Shown here: one piece after another, positions 52,334-60,589 of the stretch
How positions within the stretch are numbered: the first letter of the stretch is position 1
How the letters are laid out: every line of letters starts with the position of its first letter
Source: Paenarthrobacter nicotinovorans
Lineage (GTDB): Bacteria > Actinomycetota > Actinomycetes > Actinomycetales > Micrococcaceae
Direction: 5' to 3'
NCBI RefSeq assembly: GCF_021919345.1
Contig: NZ_CP089293.1
Location: 4,030,001-4,094,000, forward strand
DNA length: 64,000 nt
Notes under the pieces: generated by a model
The model's database searches: none
The model's input: the letters and a program-made list of their open reading frames with translations, nothing else
Told to the model about the DNA's origin: nothing
Translations under genes and position numbers: made by a program

Positions 52334-52984
52334 GGCACTCACTCCTTCAGAGGTGTTCTTATTCGACCCTAGTCCCGCTCCACGCGCCCTGTCACCTGCC
52401 AATAGTCCGGCCCCCAATGACCGGGCCATGTAATGGCCTGCACTCAGCTGGTTCCATCGCCTTGGTGAAAAGCAAAGATTGGTCCGTGCGAATTGTCATT
52501 TACTGGAACAAAGGGATCGAGGGGCGCCTCGATATTCCGGGAGTGACGCAAGGTCATTGCCGGCAAGCACCGGGAAAAGCAGGACTTTACCGGGTGGCGA
52601 AGAGCCGGATTGCGCACCTTCCACGGCCGGAGAACGCAACCACGCCGGGAACCCCACCGGGACCGCCCCGCATGACTGGTCAAAGCACCATTCGCAGCAC
52701 TTCCGGCTTCCCGGCCATGACAAGTAGATAGTCAGGTTACTTGCTACTTGTGCCGCGAGCGGCTAGCGTTGCATATGTAGTACCAAGTCCGACCCATTGG
52801 CAGGAGTGCTTTATTGGCTGGATATAACAAATACATCGGAGTCGAATGAGCAATTCCTCTCCTTACATTCCATAGGGCCTCCGGGGCCCCATTGCGATGC
52901 CCGCACCGCAGCATCGGCCCCCGGTGAACTTACTCGCTTAATCGCGTCCGTGGAATTTCCATCGACATGAAAGTAGGAACAAAA
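52334..52984. other. Intergenic region without a supported gene
   Basis: About 650 bp. Open frames here lack ribosome-binding sites and family likeness. It contains a small palindromic stretch ATCGAGGGGCGCCTCGAT (about 52517), and a promoter-like block GGTTACTTG...GGCTAGCGT (about 52734-52768). Downstream is an 11-codon reading frame with CAGGAG before TTG (about 52814), ending 135 bp before the next gene. It most likely holds the promoter and long leader of the GlsB-type stress gene. Confidence 0.4.
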
Positions 52985-53254
52985 ATGGGTTTCTTTGGTT
53001 TTCTTCTGCTCGGCCTTTTGGCCGGCGCTATCGCTAAACTTATTCTCCCCGGCCGCCAGGGTGGTGGCTGGTTCATCACGCTCATCCTCGGCGTCGTCGG
53101 CGCCCTCCTGGGTGGTTGGATCGGTGGCCTGATCTTCAACACGGGCCTGCAGGAATTCTTCTCCCTGACAACCTGGCTCCTGGCCATCGGCGGCTCGATC
53201 ATCGTGCTGCTGATCTACGGCCTCGTTACCAACCGCAGGGCTACCCATGGCTAA
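52985..53254 (+). CDS. GlsB/YeaQ/YmgE-family stress membrane protein
   Basis: 89 aa with three hydrophobic helices and the family's GLLAGAIAKLILPGRQGGGW, then ILGVVGALLGGWIGGLI. A transglycosylase-associated-type small membrane protein induced by stress in other bacteria. ATG 52985 has TAGGA 6 nt upstream; an ATG 18 bp earlier is less well placed. Confidence 0.9.
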   Translation: MGFFGFLLLGLLAGAIAKLILPGRQGGGWFITLILGVVGALLGGWIGGLIFNTGLQEFFSLTTWLLAIGGSIIVLLIYGLVTNRRATHG

Positions 53255-53504
53255 TAACCAGAACCGCGATGCCAACGGTGAAGAACTCGACGGCCAGTAC
53301 ACCGAGGGGGATTACGGAGACGCAGGAGCGTCGCCGGAAACCCTGAAGGAAGATGCTGGCGGAGACTACACCGAGGGTGACTACGCCGAGTCGACTGTGC
53401 CTTCAGCAGATGCCGAACTCGACGCCAAGAACACGGAAGACACCCCGGCTGACCGGCCGTTCTCGTCCGAACCGGATGAAGAAGCAGGCTCAGGCCGGCC
53501 GTAG
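53247..53504 (+). CDS. Small acidic protein with YTEGDY repeats
   Basis: 85 aa, very acidic and probably unstructured. The motif (Q/D)YTEGDY occurs twice, with a third related DYAES. Overlaps the GlsB-type gene by 8 bp, so they are coupled. No family recognised; likely a stress-related hydrophilic protein. A strong terminator follows. Confidence 0.7.
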   Translation: MANNQNRDANGEELDGQYTEGDYGDAGASPETLKEDAGGDYTEGDYAESTVPSADAELDAKNTEDTPADRPFSSEPDEEAGSGRP

Positions 53505-53531
53505 TGGCTCCCGCCTCGTGAATAACTGAAT

Positions 53532-53581
53532 CAACGCAAGAACCCGGAGGACTGCATTGCAGCCTCCGGGTTCTTGCGTTG
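53532..53581 (+). terminator. Terminator of the GlsB-type operon
   Basis: Perfect 19-base arms (CAACGCAAGAACCCGGAGG and complement); even the 12-nt loop can fold as CTGCA-T-TGCAG, so nearly all 50 bp pair. Confidence 0.85.
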
Positions 53582-53670
53582 GCGAAAGGCACTGATATTT
53601 TCAGGCATGGATTGTCGGGGCATGTGCGGACAGGGCCGCGTAGCGTCGTTCCCAAGGAATGGAGGCAACT

Positions 53671-54546
53671 GTGCAGGAGTGGAACCAGGCCATGGCCATC
53701 ATCGAGCAGGATCTGGCCGCGACCGCGGAGGTCAGCGAGCTGGCCAAGGCCGCACTGACCTCCGAATACCACTTCAGGAGGATGTTCTCCTCACTGGCAG
53801 GGATACCCATCTCCGAGTACATCCGACGACGCCGCCTCACCGCAGCGACGGCGGAAATCCTGGAAGGCGCAACCGTGCTGGACGTTGCCGTCCGCTACGG
53901 ATACGGGTCGGCCGAGGCGTTCACGCGGGCCTTCAAGGCAATGCATGGGCTGACACCCTCAGAGGCCCGGCGTCCCGGAGCGGTACTCCATTCCCAACCT
54001 CAACTGAGGTTCCATCTCCGCGTTGAAGGGAATACCGATATGAAACACCGCATAGTGGATAAGGGAGCTTTCCACTTGATTGGCTTGAAGGCCCGCATAC
54101 CGCTCGTACACTCGGGGCCCAACCAGGCGATCATCGACTTCCAGCGAAGCCTGGACCCTGCGCTGACGGCCAGGTTGCTTGAGTTGGCCGACACGGACCC
54201 CTCAGGTCCACTGTCTGTCACCGACAACATCCATGAGCAGCGGACCGAAGGAAGCGAGCTGGACTACTGGCATGCTGTGGCCTCCACCAGGGCAGCTCCG
54301 GAAGGCCTTGATTCCTTGGGGGTCCCCGCCGGACAGTGGGTAGTCTTCGAAGCCGAAGGAAAGTTCCCCGAGGTTCTTCAGAGCATGTGGGCGGACGCCG
54401 CCACTGAGTGGTTCCCGGCCAACCCGTACCGATGGGCGCCGGGACCCGAAATGCTCAGTGTCCAGGTTGAGGCAGGCGGAACACACGGCCGTGGCCAACT
54501 GTGGATTCCCGTGGAAAGGGATACCGCAGGTTCTGCCCCGGCCTAG
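53671..54546 (+). CDS. AraC-family regulator with GyrI-like effector domain
   Basis: 291 aa. N-terminal AraC double HTH (SELAKAALTSEYHFRRMFSSLAG, VAVRYGYGSAEAFTRAFKAMHG) and a C-terminal GyrI-like/SOUL ligand-binding domain (about 115-290; FHLIGLKARIPLV, QWVVFEAEG). Such proteins sense drugs or hydrophobic ligands. GTG 53671 is chosen because GGAGG lies 5 nt upstream; ATG 53659 is inside that site. The stop overlaps the convergent SDR stop by 4 bp. Confidence 0.88.
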   Translation: MQEWNQAMAIIEQDLAATAEVSELAKAALTSEYHFRRMFSSLAGIPISEYIRRRRLTAATAEILEGATVLDVAVRYGYGSAEAFTRAFKAMHGLTPSEARRPGAVLHSQPQLRFHLRVEGNTDMKHRIVDKGAFHLIGLKARIPLVHSGPNQAIIDFQRSLDPALTARLLELADTDPSGPLSVTDNIHEQRTEGSELDYWHAVASTRAAPEGLDSLGVPAGQWVVFEAEGKFPEVLQSMWADAATEWFPANPYRWAPGPEMLSVQVEAGGTHGRGQLWIPVERDTAGSAPA

Positions 54547-55478
54547 AGCCCCTTGCCTCCCGTCACGGGCAGTACTGCACCGGAAATGTAGGATCCCTCG
54601 TCGGAGGCAAGCAGGACGTATGCAGGAGCCAGCTCCGCGGGTTGTCCGGCACGGCCCAAGGGCGTGTCCTGACCAAATGAGGGCAACTTGTCCGGCCACT
54701 CGGTGGCGGGGATCAACGGAGTCCAAATGGGACCGGGCGCCACAGCGTTGACGCGGATTCCCTTGGGTCCGAGTTCCTCGGCCATGGCCTTGGTAAAGGC
54801 CACCTGGGCAGCCTTGGTCATGGCGTAATCCACCAGTTGCGCCGAGGGATTGAAAGCCTGGATGGATGCGGTCACGATGATCGACGCTCCGGGGCGGAGG
54901 TGGGGAATGGCCGCTTGTGCCGTCCAGATGAGGGAGTACAGGTTGGTCTTGAAGACGCGGTCGAACTCCTCAGTGGGGATCGTTTCCAGGCCCTCCCTGT
55001 TCTTTTGGTAGGCCGCGTTCAGCACTACGACGTTGAGGCCGCCGAGCTCCCGAACAGTGCGTTCCACGATTTCGGCGGCAAAGCCTTCGTCCCGCGCGTC
55101 GCCGGGCAGCAGTAGGACCCGGGCACCGCACTCGCGGATCCAGTCCGACGTCGATTGCGCGTCTTCTTCCTCTTCCGGGAGGTAGCTGATGGCTACATCG
55201 GCACCTTCCCGGGCGTAGGCGATGGCCACTGCGGCACCGATACCGGAGTCCCCACCGGTTATGAGCGCCGTTTTGCCCTGCAGCCGGCCGTGCCCAACGT
55301 AGCTTTTTTCGCCGTGGTCGGGCTGTGGGTCAAGGGGCTTGGTCAGGCCTGGCTGTTGCTGCTCCTGGCGGGGAAATTCATCCCCGTAATAGCCGCTCCG
55401 GGGATCCGAGGGCGCGGAGGCGAGGCGATGCCCGCCTGCTTCCGGGTCGTCATTCCGGCGTGGATCGTCGTGAGTCAT
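54543..55478 (-). CDS. General-stress SDR oxidoreductase (YhdF/YghA-like)
   Basis: 311 aa. A hydrophilic N-terminal extension (about 1-55, QEQQQPGLTKPLDPQPDHGE) precedes the SDR fold with GGDSGIGAA, NAAY and YAMTK, then VAPGPIWTPLIPA. This extended form is typical of the YhdF/YghA group linked to general stress. GAGAGG before ATG 55478. Confidence 0.88.
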   Translation of the reverse strand: MTHDDPRRNDDPEAGGHRLASAPSDPRSGYYGDEFPRQEQQQPGLTKPLDPQPDHGEKSYVGHGRLQGKTALITGGDSGIGAAVAIAYAREGADVAISYLPEEEEDAQSTSDWIRECGARVLLLPGDARDEGFAAEIVERTVRELGGLNVVVLNAAYQKNREGLETIPTEEFDRVFKTNLYSLIWTAQAAIPHLRPGASIIVTASIQAFNPSAQLVDYAMTKAAQVAFTKAMAEELGPKGIRVNAVAPGPIWTPLIPATEWPDKLPSFGQDTPLGRAGQPAELAPAYVLLASDEGSYISGAVLPVTGGKGL

Positions 55479-55631
55479 GATTCTGCCCCTCTCAGGTAGC
55501 CTGCTCGCAGGATTCACCGAACCGGTGTTCCATCGCACGGTTTGGCTCATCGCACGGTTTGTTGGACCTGTACCCACCACCCGGGCCCCTAAACGGTGCT
55601 CGGCTCCCTTGGCAGGACCCACCGGAAATCG

Positions 55632-56432
55632 CTAGGTCCGGAGGGACTTGGCCTTGACCATCAGGAAGAGCCCGTAGGCAATCAGCCCGACGGCGACGGC
55701 GGCCAGCAAGTACGGCCCATATGGCTGTTCCCGCAGCGCCTTCAGGCTTCCATCCAGGCCGGTTGATTGCTCCGGTTGGGCACGTATGGCGGCGATGACC
55801 ACCAGCAGGCCGACCAGGAACAGGGCAATGCCTTTCGCTATGTAGCCCACCACGCCCACGCCGACCTGGAACTTGCGGACGGCCTCCTCCGAGGACAACG
55901 AGATGTCCCGTTTGAACGTTTGCCGGAAGCCGCGCACGGCGAACACGATGCCCGTGATGGCGATGCCTGCACCGATCGCGACCAGCAGGAACACCCCGAA
56001 GGGAGCACTCAGGAGGGTGAGGGTGAAATCGCTGCTGGACTCGCGGCTGTTTTTGCCCTGGCCCATGATGAACGAGACGATCGTCGCCGCCAAGGCCGCG
56101 AACACGAGCGCCTGGCCTGCGGCGGACAGTCTTTTGGTGAGCTTCTTGCTGGAGGTCCGTTCCCCAAGGATGGCGTTACCCAGTTGCCACAACGCCAGCG
56201 CCGCGCAGGCACCGAAGCAGGCCCAGAGGAGCACCGGACCCACAGGTTGGCTGGCCAGCGAGGCCACCGCTCCTGACACATCGGCTTCGCCACCGCGCCC
56301 GAACGCCAGCTGGAGGGCGATGACTCCGATGAGGACGTGCAGCAGCCCGCTGACGGCGTACCCGGCACGCGCAACGATCTCGAAGGTCCGCGAGTTTGAG
56401 GCCTCTTCGGCCGCATCGGCGGCCTTCCTCAT
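55632..56432 (-). CDS. DUF1206 membrane protein
   Basis: 266 aa from ATG 56432. Three repeats of a two-helix unit, each starting with a segment such as ARAGYAVSGLLHVLIGVIALQ, GQALVFAALAA and VGVVGYIAKGIALFLVGLLV, the DUF1206 pattern. Function unknown; stress-associated in actinobacteria. AAGGAGG lies 6 nt before an in-frame ATT at 56444 but 18 nt before the ATG, so translation may start at ATT. Confidence 0.85.
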   Translation of the reverse strand: MRKAADAAEEASNSRTFEIVARAGYAVSGLLHVLIGVIALQLAFGRGGEADVSGAVASLASQPVGPVLLWACFGACAALALWQLGNAILGERTSSKKLTKRLSAAGQALVFAALAATIVSFIMGQGKNSRESSSDFTLTLLSAPFGVFLLVAIGAGIAITGIVFAVRGFRQTFKRDISLSSEEAVRKFQVGVGVVGYIAKGIALFLVGLLVVIAAIRAQPEQSTGLDGSLKALREQPYGPYLLAAVAVGLIAYGLFLMVKAKSLRT

Positions 56433-56517
56433 CTCCTCTTTAATGACAAGCCTCCTTAGTTTCCGATGGACACCATCGTCCCACCCGCACCCCGTGAATG
56501 CCACGGCATTAACGACG

Positions 56518-56545
56518 ACGGGCAGGCACCTGGGTGCCTGCCCGT
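56518..56545 (-). terminator. Hairpin between the small gene and DUF1206
   Basis: ACGGGCAGGCACC-TG-GGTGCCTGCCCGT, perfect arms. It follows the stop of the small minus-strand gene at 56564. Confidence 0.65.
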
Positions 56546-56563
56546 AGAAAAACCAAAAAGATC

Positions 56564-56767
56564 CTAGAACCCGACGACCGACTGGGGCCAGATACTCCGC
56601 AGCCCCGCACCAAGAGGGTTGAACTGCTCGCGGACTGTCACGACTGCTCGACCCTGGACCGGGGAATCCGCCGGCTGATGGTTGGCCTCCGCAGTAAAGG
56701 GACGTACGTCCGGGGCGGTGTTGGCCTCGCCGGCACCATTGGTCGGGGCGGTGATTTGAGCAGTCAT
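56564..56767 (-). CDS. Small hypothetical protein
   Basis: 67 aa from ATG 56767 (AGGAAGG upstream). Hydrophilic N-terminus, then VQGRAVVTVREQFNPLGAGL. No family recognised. Codon pattern and a following hairpin support it moderately. Downstream of a similarly small gene on the same strand. Confidence 0.45.
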   Translation of the reverse strand: MTAQITAPTNGAGEANTAPDVRPFTAEANHQPADSPVQGRAVVTVREQFNPLGAGLRSIWPQSVVGF

Positions 56768-56867
56768 TTCGGTCGCCTTCCTGGAAGTTCCCATCAACTC
56801 CAATAGCTGATGGTTCAACCATCGGGCAGCGTCCTCAAGAACGACGCCGGGTCATCTCAAGATTTGC

Positions 56868-57164
56868 TCAAGGTTTGGGACCGGCCACCTGCTGTGCCAT
56901 TAACTGCTCGATGTCCGCGAAGCTCATCCCGGATGCGATCGCCAGGTCCGGCAGGCCTGCTCCTGCCGTCACTGCGCTTCGCATGGCCTGGGCCAAGGAC
57001 TCCTCGGCCTCATCCATTTCCCACTGGAGACCCTCCACTCGGGCGGCCGCCGTCCACACCAGGTCAAGAAGCCCGGTTCTTTTCGACGGCGTGGAAACAG
57101 GGGCTTCCTTCAAGATTTCCGGAAGAGTCGCGTCCTTCGTCCCGGTCATAACCACTGCAGTCAT
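56868..57164 (-). CDS. Small helical protein, possible regulator
   Basis: 98 aa, GGGAGGGG 7 nt before ATG. A helical middle (LLDLVWTAAARVEGLQWEMDEAEESL) and a C-terminal HTH-like unit (GLPDLAIASGMSFADIEQLMAQ). Divergent from the Asp23 cluster, so it may regulate it. No family recognised. Confidence 0.6.
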   Translation of the reverse strand: MTAVVMTGTKDATLPEILKEAPVSTPSKRTGLLDLVWTAAARVEGLQWEMDEAEESLAQAMRSAVTAGAGLPDLAIASGMSFADIEQLMAQQVAGPKP

Positions 57165-57352
57165 TTGGTACCCCTCCCGTGAAGATGTGTCTCGATAAAC
57201 TAGTTATATGGCAAACTAACTACATGCGCCAGCGCCTCGCATGGGCAGTGACCCAGATCACAGGATTTCGAGCGTGAGGAATTCCCTGGCACGCACGTCT
57301 TATTCATGACGGCGCACAACAAGCGCCGCACAACAGACAAGGAGCCATCGCC

Positions 57353-57841
57353 ATGACGATCCAAACGCACACCCCCGCTGACGTTCCGGCCAAGAACACC
57401 AAAAACAGCTCTGTATCGACTGTGGACGCTCCGGAAAGGGACAAGGGCAAGGACGGCCGAGGCGCAACCACGGTCGCGGACGGCGTAGTCGCCAAGATTG
57501 CCGGCATCGCCATCCAGGAAATCCCTGGCGTACACGCCCTGGGCGGCGGCGCCGCCCGCGCCATCGGCAACCTGCGGGAGAAGGTCGGCCAGAAGGACCT
57601 CACCCAGGGCGTCAACGTGGAAGTGGGCCAAACCCAGGTAGCCGTCGACGTGACGCTGGTAGTCGAATACCCCCACCCGCTCCAGGAAGTTGCGGACAAC
57701 GCCCGCAATGCCGTCTACACCGCGATCGAGGACCTCGTGGGCATGGAAGTCACCGAGGTCAACGTCACCATCACGGACATCCACGTTCCGTCGGAAGACG
57801 CGGACGCTGACGACATCGAGCGTGAGCCGAGGGTCGCATGA
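57353..57841 (+). CDS. Asp23/Gls24-family envelope stress protein
   Basis: 162 aa. Disordered N-terminus (1-38), then the Asp23 domain: VADGVVAKIAGIAIQEIPGVHALG, VEVGQTQVAVDVTLVVEYPHPLQEV and VTEVNVTITDIHV. In Gram-positives these proteins form a layer under the membrane anchored by AmaP. AAGGAG 9 nt before ATG. First of five overlapping genes; likely under the cluster's ECF sigma factor. Confidence 0.92.
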   Translation: MTIQTHTPADVPAKNTKNSSVSTVDAPERDKGKDGRGATTVADGVVAKIAGIAIQEIPGVHALGGGAARAIGNLREKVGQKDLTQGVNVEVGQTQVAVDVTLVVEYPHPLQEVADNARNAVYTAIEDLVGMEVTEVNVTITDIHVPSEDADADDIEREPRVA

Positions 57842-58029
57842 GTCCCACCATCGCCGGCCTGGCAATAGGGGCAGTCCTCGCCCTGGCAGGCCTGGCCTTC
57901 GGATTCTGGGGTCTGCTGCTCACGGCACTGTTCATGGGGGTCGGTGCGGTGCTGGGCCGTTCCGCCGAGGGAAAGCTTGACCTTCGCGGGGTGCTTGATG
58001 CCCTGCGGGGCAAGCGTTCCTCCTCATGA
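57838..58029 (+). CDS. Small membrane protein of the Asp23 cluster (DUF2273-like)
   Basis: 63 aa, two hydrophobic helices (LAIGAVLALAGLAFGFWGLLL, ALFMGVGAVLG) and a charged tail. ATGA overlap with the asp23 gene. The two-helix protein next to asp23 is standard in these clusters and helps anchor it. Confidence 0.75.
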   Translation: MSPTIAGLAIGAVLALAGLAFGFWGLLLTALFMGVGAVLGRSAEGKLDLRGVLDALRGKRSSS

Positions 58030-58403
58030 ACCGGGCAGCTGCCGGCCCTCGGCCTGGCATGGACGCCGGGGACCGGGCCGGGCACAACCGCCTCACCCAC
58101 ACCGCCATCCGCAAGACCGTGGAATCGGTCACCGCCAACGCGTTCCGGGTGGCCACGGGCAACGTGTCAGCAACGCTGGACGACGACGCCGGGAAGCTCG
58201 GCGTCAGTGTGTCCGTCAAGCTGGCCCTCCCCCAGCTCCTGAAGCCACGGAACGGTGGGGACACGGTATTCGAACAGGCCCAATCCGCCCGGGAGCAGAT
58301 CGTGGCGCGGGGGCGGGAAATCACTGGCCTGGACATAGGCCGGGTAGACATCCGCCTCACCGGCGGGAAGGCCGAACAGCCCAGGGAAAGGAGAGTGGAA
58401 TGA
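58026..58403 (+). CDS. Second Asp23-like protein
   Basis: 125 aa. The central part (HTAIRKTVESVTANAFRV, VSVSVKLALPQLL, ITGLDIGRVDIRLTG) has the alternating strand/helix pattern of Asp23 domains, more divergent than the first. ATGA overlaps on both sides. Confidence 0.7.
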   Translation: MNRAAAGPRPGMDAGDRAGHNRLTHTAIRKTVESVTANAFRVATGNVSATLDDDAGKLGVSVSVKLALPQLLKPRNGGDTVFEQAQSAREQIVARGREITGLDIGRVDIRLTGGKAEQPRERRVE

Positions 58404-58993
58404 GCAGTGGAATCAGCAAGGACACGGCAAGCCGCCGTCTGATCAGACGCGAAACCCACTCCTCGAGGGCGGTCCCGTCAATCGTGGCCGCGTCCCTCCT
58501 GATAGCCGTCTTCCTGTGGCTGGCACTGGAATCAGTGTTGTGGCTGCTCAAGGACCAGCCGGTGCTCGCCAGCCCGGCCCAGATGCTCCGGTGGCTGATT
58601 GAGCTTCCGGCCAACACCACACAGGCAGGCATGGTGGCGGCCGGAGCCGGACTGGGAATCGTGGCACTGCTGCTTCTTGGACTTGCCCTTGGCAGCGGCC
58701 GCAAGCAACGCCGGGCCCTCGGCAGCGCACGCGCCGCCGTCGTGGTGGATCACGAAGTCATGGCGGCGGCGGTTTCCAAGGCGGCCCGACGCGCCGCAGG
58801 CCTGGCCCCGGGCCAGGTGACCACCACCGTTGGCGGACGTTCCGTACGCGTCCAGGTGCGTCCGACGTCGGGCGAACCACTGGCGGTGGAAGACATCCAG
58901 GCAGCGGTCGACGGCGAACTGGCCGCCTACGCGTTGGACCGCCCCGTCAGGTCCAGCGTCCACATTCTGAACGAAGGAGCGGTAGGGCAATGA
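58400..58993 (+). CDS. Two-helix membrane protein (DUF6286-like) of the Asp23 cluster
   Basis: 197 aa. Two transmembrane segments (AASLLIAVFLWLALESVLWLL and AAGAGLGIVALLLLGLALG), then a cytoplasmic alkaline-shock-type domain (VVVDHEVMAAAVSKAARRAAGL, VTTTVGGRSVRVQVRPTSG). GGAGAG before ATG. Probably a membrane anchor for the Asp23 proteins. Confidence 0.75.
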   Translation: MSSGISKDTASRRLIRRETHSSRAVPSIVAASLLIAVFLWLALESVLWLLKDQPVLASPAQMLRWLIELPANTTQAGMVAAGAGLGIVALLLLGLALGSGRKQRRALGSARAAVVVDHEVMAAAVSKAARRAAGLAPGQVTTTVGGRSVRVQVRPTSGEPLAVEDIQAAVDGELAAYALDRPVRSSVHILNEGAVGQ

Positions 58994-59595
58994 GAAACAC
59001 GAACCGGGCCCTCAACCGGATCCTGCTCACCATCCTGGGGATCATCCTGCTGGGCGCCGGCGCCGCACTCATCGCGGCCGGCACCCTCCCCGGGGCCGCA
59101 GGTTTCTGGGAAACAAACCTCTCCTCTGTTCGGGAGCACGTGCGCAACCTGGCGGGCACCGCCCCCTTGCCGGACCCGGTTCGGAGCTGGTGGCTGGCGC
59201 TGGGAATTGCCGTGCTGCTGGCCGGTGCGGTCCTTGGCGCAGCGTGGCTGGCGTCGCAGGGTGGCGGAAAGACACCCCGCCTGGCCGAACGCTCAGAGGG
59301 CAACGCAGGCCGGACGGTCGTGGACGCGGGGCTGGTTTCCGCAGCCATCAAGGAAGCCCTCAACGGAAACCCCGACGTGCTGGCGACCTCCGTTTCAGCC
59401 TGGGAATCACGCCGCGGAACGGCTCTGCGGCTGCGGCTCGAAGCCCGCAAAGGCGCATCCCCCCGGGATATCGGCGACACGGTGGAACAACTGCTCCAGG
59501 AAATTGATGCCTGGCTGGGACATCCGATGCCCGTCCTGGTGCGAATCACCAGCGGCACCCGGACACAAGTGTCCTCATCACGGCGCGCCCGGTGA
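58990..59595 (+). CDS. AmaP-like alkaline shock membrane anchor
   Basis: 201 aa: helix 1 (ILLTILGIILLGAGAALIAAG, about 12-32), an extracellular loop, helix 2 (WWLALGIAVLLAGAVLGAAWLA, about 67-88) and a cytoplasmic domain (TVVDAGLVSAAIKEALNG ... LRLRLEARKG). The two-helix hairpin with a cytoplasmic Asp23-like tail matches AmaP. ATGA overlap with the preceding gene. Confidence 0.78.
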   Translation: MRNTNRALNRILLTILGIILLGAGAALIAAGTLPGAAGFWETNLSSVREHVRNLAGTAPLPDPVRSWWLALGIAVLLAGAVLGAAWLASQGGGKTPRLAERSEGNAGRTVVDAGLVSAAIKEALNGNPDVLATSVSAWESRRGTALRLRLEARKGASPRDIGDTVEQLLQEIDAWLGHPMPVLVRITSGTRTQVSSSRRAR

Positions 59596-59671
59596 CAGTC
59601 AGCCAAAGTACTCCACGTAAACAAACTGCACGGCAACTCAGAGCCGCGCACCGAAAAGAAAAGGGAACACC

Positions 59672-59902
59672 ATGGGAATCAACGACAAGATCAACAATGC
59701 CGCCACCGAGCACCTTGGCGCCGCCAAGGAGGGCGCCGGTAAGCTCACCGGCGATTCCACCCTCGAGCGGGAAGGCCAGCAGGATCAGGCCCAGGCCAAG
59801 CTCCAGCAAGCCGGCGAGAAGGTCAAGGACGCTGCTGCCGACATCACCGGGAACATCAAGGACGCTGCCCGGAAGCTCAAGGAAGGCTTCACCGACAAGT
59901 AG
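59672..59902 (+). CDS. CsbD-family stress protein
   Basis: 76 aa, hydrophilic, low complexity: GINDKINNAATEHLGAAKEG, LTGDSTLEREGQQDQAQAKL and AGEKVKDAAADITG are CsbD signatures. General stress protein of unknown activity. AAAGGGAAC before ATG; terminator follows, so it may also have its own promoter. Confidence 0.9.
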   Translation: MGINDKINNAATEHLGAAKEGAGKLTGDSTLEREGQQDQAQAKLQQAGEKVKDAAADITGNIKDAARKLKEGFTDK

Positions 59903-59909
59903 GACGGGA

Positions 59910-59947
59910 GCAGGGACGGTTCCGCTTCATGGCGGGACCGTCCCTGC
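59910..59947 (+). terminator. Terminator after csbD
   Basis: GCAGGGACGGT and ACCGTCCCTGC arms with inner CCGC/GCGG pairing. Confidence 0.7.
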
Positions 59948-59992
59948 CCATCCGAGGATCAGCCGGACTCACACCACTTGAAAGGCAGAAAC

Positions 59993-60589
59993 GTGACTGG
60001 TTCACCTGCGGTTTCGCCCACCGCACAGCAGCAGCTGGACCTCGTGCCGGACGCGTTGCTCGCAGGCAGGGCAGCAGATGGTGATACTGCCGCTTTCGAA
60101 GCACTCGCCCGGCGCCATGGTCCATTGATGCGGGCCACTGCACGACGACTCACGGGCACCTTGGCTGACGCGGACGACGTCGTCCAGGAAAGCCTGATGC
60201 AGGCCTGGAAACAGCTGGACCAACTCCGTGATCCCGCAGCGGTGAAGAGCTGGTTGCTCCGCATTGTGGGCACGCGCAGCATCGACCACCTGCGAAAACG
60301 GCGCAACCACCTGGCCCTGGACGATCTCGAAAACCACGTCGATGCCCCGTCCGGCCAACGGACCCCGGACCCGGAAAGCACCGCCGTCAATGCCTCCCGG
60401 GTGGATGCGTTGAAGTCGGCGCTCGCCCGGCTTCCCGAGGAGCAGCGGCGCTGTTGGGTACTCAAGGAATTCAATGACCTGAGCTATGAGGAGATTGCGC
60501 TGACCTTGAATATCAGCCCCGCCAGCGTCCGCGGCCGCCTGGCCCGGGCACGGATTGCCCTTGCACGCACAATGGAGGAGTGGCGATGA
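59993..60589 (+). CDS. ECF-type RNA polymerase sigma factor
   Basis: 198 aa. Region 2 (RAADGDTAAFEALARRHGPLMRATARR, DADDVVQESLMQAWKQLDQL) and region 4 (EEQRRCWVLKEFNDLSYEEIALTLNISPASVRGRLARAR). GTG 59993 with AAAGG 8 nt upstream. Overlaps the anti-sigma gene by 4 bp (ATGA). Its place in the Asp23 cluster suggests envelope-stress control of these genes. Confidence 0.93.
   Translation: MTGSPAVSPTAQQQLDLVPDALLAGRAADGDTAAFEALARRHGPLMRATARRLTGTLADADDVVQESLMQAWKQLDQLRDPAAVKSWLLRIVGTRSIDHLRKRRNHLALDDLENHVDAPSGQRTPDPESTAVNASRVDALKSALARLPEEQRRCWVLKEFNDLSYEEIALTLNISPASVRGRLARARIALARTMEEWR

Noticed and set aside
52814..52849. Eleven-codon frame (TTG start, CAGGAG upstream) before the GlsB-type gene
   Set aside because: Too short and without relation to the downstream gene to call it a leader peptide.
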